Shown piece by piece: positions 62,174 through 64,000 of a DNA stretch of 64,000 nt. Each line of letters starts with the position of its first letter. The stretch's first letter is position 1. The notes beneath the pieces are model-generated. The model worked only from the letters and a program-made list of their open reading frames with translations, was not told where the DNA came from and made no database searches. Made by a program: the position numbers and the translations under genes. This DNA comes from Prorocentrum cordatum. Taxonomy: Eukaryota > Sar > Dinophyceae > Prorocentrales > Prorocentraceae. The stretch lies in NCBI GenBank assembly GCA_963575745.1, contig CAUYUJ010019876.1, positions 86,001 through 150,000 of the forward strand, read 5' to 3'.

Positions 62174-63030
62174 AGCACCCCTCAGGGGAGACGCCAGGGG
62201 TGGTTGCACGGGCTCGTTCGCGGCCATGTTGTGGGGATGTCTCAGGCGGTTTGCTTGCTTCTGGGCTCAACATCCTTCGCTTGGGGAGCAGATTGCGAGG
62301 ATGTCTCAGGCGGTGCGCTGGTTTCAGCACCCCTAAGGGGAGCCGCCAGGGGTGGTTGCACGGGCTCGTTCGCGGCCATTGTGTGGTGATGTCTCAAACG
62401 GTTTGCTTGGTTCTGGGCTCAACATCCTTCGCTTGGAGAGCAGATTGTGAGGATGTCTCAGGCGGTGCGCTGGTTTCAACACCCCTAAGGGGAGCCACCA
62501 GGGGTGGTTGCACGGGCTCGTTCGTTGCCATTTTGTGGGGATGTCTCAAGCGGTTTGCTTGTTTCTGGGCTCAACATCCTTCGCTTGGAGAGCAGATTGT
62601 GAGGATGTCTCAGGCGGTGCGCTGGTTTCAGCACCCCTAAGGGGAGCCGCCAGGGGTGGTTGCACGGGCTCGTTCGCTGCCATTTTGTGGTGATGTCTCA
62701 AGCGGTTTGCTTGTTTCTTGGCTCAACATCCTTCGCTTGGAGAGCAGATTGTGAGGATGTCTCAGGCGGTGCGCTGGTTTCAGCACCCCTAAAGGGAGCC
62801 GCCAGGGGTGGTTGCACGGGCACGTTCGCGGCCATTTTGCGGGGATGTCTCAGGCGGTTTGCTTGTTTCTGGGCTCAACGTCCTTCGTTTGGAGAGCAGA
62901 TTGTGACGATGTCTCAAGCGGTGCGCTGGTTGCAACGCCCCTATAGGGAGCCGCCAGGGGTGGTTGCACGGGCACGCTCGCGGCCATATTGTGGGATGTC
63001 TCAGGCGGTTCGCATGTTTCTGGGCTCAAC
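62174..63030. repeat. 152-bp satellite, copy 2
   Basis: Five and a half units. Here the second core usually reads GTCTCAGGCGGTGCGCTGG instead of GGGGCGCTGG, showing array-specific homogenisation. Confidence 0.92.
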
Positions 63031-63268
63031 AGGGAGGGAAATGACAGGAACGAGGATGAGGAGGAGGAACAGGAGGAGGAGGAGGAGGGCGGGGGATCGC
63101 GAGGAAGGGCATGGGGGTGCGGAGGGGGAGGGGGAGCAGGAGGATGAATGAGGAGGAGCAGGAGCAGGAGAAGGGAGGGGGCGGAGGAACAGGAGGAGGA
63201 GGAGGAGGAGGAGGGCGCTTTGCTCGAAGGTCCTTGACGCGAGCAGAACGTGTGTTCCGAAGTCCAGG

Positions 63269-63311
<43 letters not shown>

Positions 63312-63743
63312 TAGGGGGTGACTGCGAGGGGGGGGGCTGTGGTTGTGTGCGGGGATCGTTGGAAATGCTCACCGTGGCATTATCCTCCAACATGACATGC
63401 ACGTATGGTTTTGTGTGGCTAAACGCTCGTCGTACATACCCCACTGCCAACTATCCTACAACATATGCACATGTGGGAAGCTCCAAAGCTACCACGGGCT
63501 GAAAAGGGGAAGGCCTGGCAGCTGAGGAGGGGGGATGAAGAGGAAGAGGCTCGCATTCAACCACACTCAAAGCTCACTCTGACCCATGCGCAATCACTCG
63601 CATTCGGGGTCCTTTGTCTTCGTCGGCCCTGTCGCCCACGTGGACGCGCCATTGTAGTCGACCGCTCATGAACAGACGCTCACCACGACATGACATAAAA
63701 CATGAGATGCACATATGGGGAGCTCCACGCAGTGAGTATTTTA

Positions 63744-64000
63744 GCTGCTGTTTAACCAGGGAGAAGGGTCGGCGGTCGGAGCCAAAGGCGCGCGAACGTG
63801 CTTCAACACTCCAGAATAGCCGGACACGACATCCTTCAAAGTGTCGGCCTTAATGAACCCGATTGGGATCCACCCATGGTCCAGGACCCTGTACCAATCG
63901 GGCAGCTCGAGGAAACTCCAATATACAGCAAGAAACTTGGTCCTATTATCTGGACGTAGTGGATTGCCTCCTACTGTTTCGTCTCCCCAAAATACAACGC
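63744..64000 (-). pseudogene. transposase-like gene, N-terminal part, runs off the window
   Basis: On the minus strand a frame open from the window edge reads VVFWGDETVGGNPLRPDN, then YWSFLELPDWYRVLDHGWIP, then GYSGVLKHVRAPLAP, and meets a TAA next to the boundary of the 2-kb element. The context suggests it is the upstream part of the gene at 59955-61740. The true start lies beyond 64000. Confidence 0.5.

Larger units (their letters stand above)
61748..63738 (+). mobile_element. 2-kb repeat element, copy 2, inside the transposase-like gene
   Basis: It has the same organisation and ends as 48444-50457, with many single-base differences and a longer AT microsatellite (63271-63308). Its flanks carry consecutive parts of the transposase-like protein on the minus strand, so it appears to have split that gene. 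Confidence 0.8.

Overview
The window reads as nuclear DNA of a dinoflagellate; the species cannot be fixed from sequence alone. The strongest evidence is an exact 22-base copy of the dinoflagellate spliced leader (DinoSL) fused to an intronless pseudokinase gene (41346-42962). This is the footprint of an mRNA that was trans-spliced, reverse transcribed and put back into the genome. Supporting signs are high GC, short introns with at least one likely GC-AG boundary, a run of same-strand genes at 47-64 kb with Lys-rich tails, and very heavy tandem-repeat and transposon content.

Layout. 0-5 kb: a decayed LINE reverse transcriptase with a restriction-like endonuclease tail (minus strand, 1158-4333), then CT-rich repeats. 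5-6.9 kb: a 144-bp hAT-like MITE in low-complexity sequence. 6.7-18.7 kb: a 42-bp satellite array that has taken a 1.05-kb repeat element and a complete but broken Ty1/copia retrotransposon (8165-18653, 130-bp LTRs, 5-bp target duplication). The copia element is split between integrase and reverse transcriptase by a 4.5-kb insertion, which itself holds two further insertions. 18.7-30.4 kb: mostly mini- and microsatellites, one more MITE, and no recognisable conserved gene. 30.4-38.7 kb: a 54-bp satellite array and related repeats carrying several copies of the same repeat-element family found inside copia. 38.7-41.3 kb: GAT- and GGA-rich repeats with one probable terminal exon. 41.3-43.0 kb: the DinoSL-tagged pseudokinase. 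43.7-44.9 kb: a minus-strand gene with a tandemly duplicated exon-intron unit. 45-47 kb: satellites and an AT-rich island. 47.2-64 kb: minus-strand genes and gene pieces (a 160-aa Lys-rich protein in three exons, a 380-aa protein in two exons, a Pro/Lys-rich protein, a 454-aa zinc-motif protein, a KH-like fragment and a transposase-like gene running off the right edge). These are separated by purine-rich spacers with recurrent hairpin repeats and by two copies of a 2-kb repeat element.

The most notable system is a family of elements, apparently not a standard named one, that recurs at least six times. Its 5' end is CCCGGAAAGGG and its 3' end is CCTTTCCGGG followed by 17 more bases ending GATCATG. 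It inserts in T-runs and has a length of about 1.73-1.75 kb in three independent copies. Its interior is an array built on a short hairpin motif. Related hairpin motifs occur in the unrelated 152-bp satellite of the 2-kb duplicated element.

I see no metabolic or operon-like cooperation among these genes. The window is a repeat-dominated locus with a modest same-strand gene cluster at its right side. Splice boundaries were inferred by eye from reading-frame continuity and have no transcript support.
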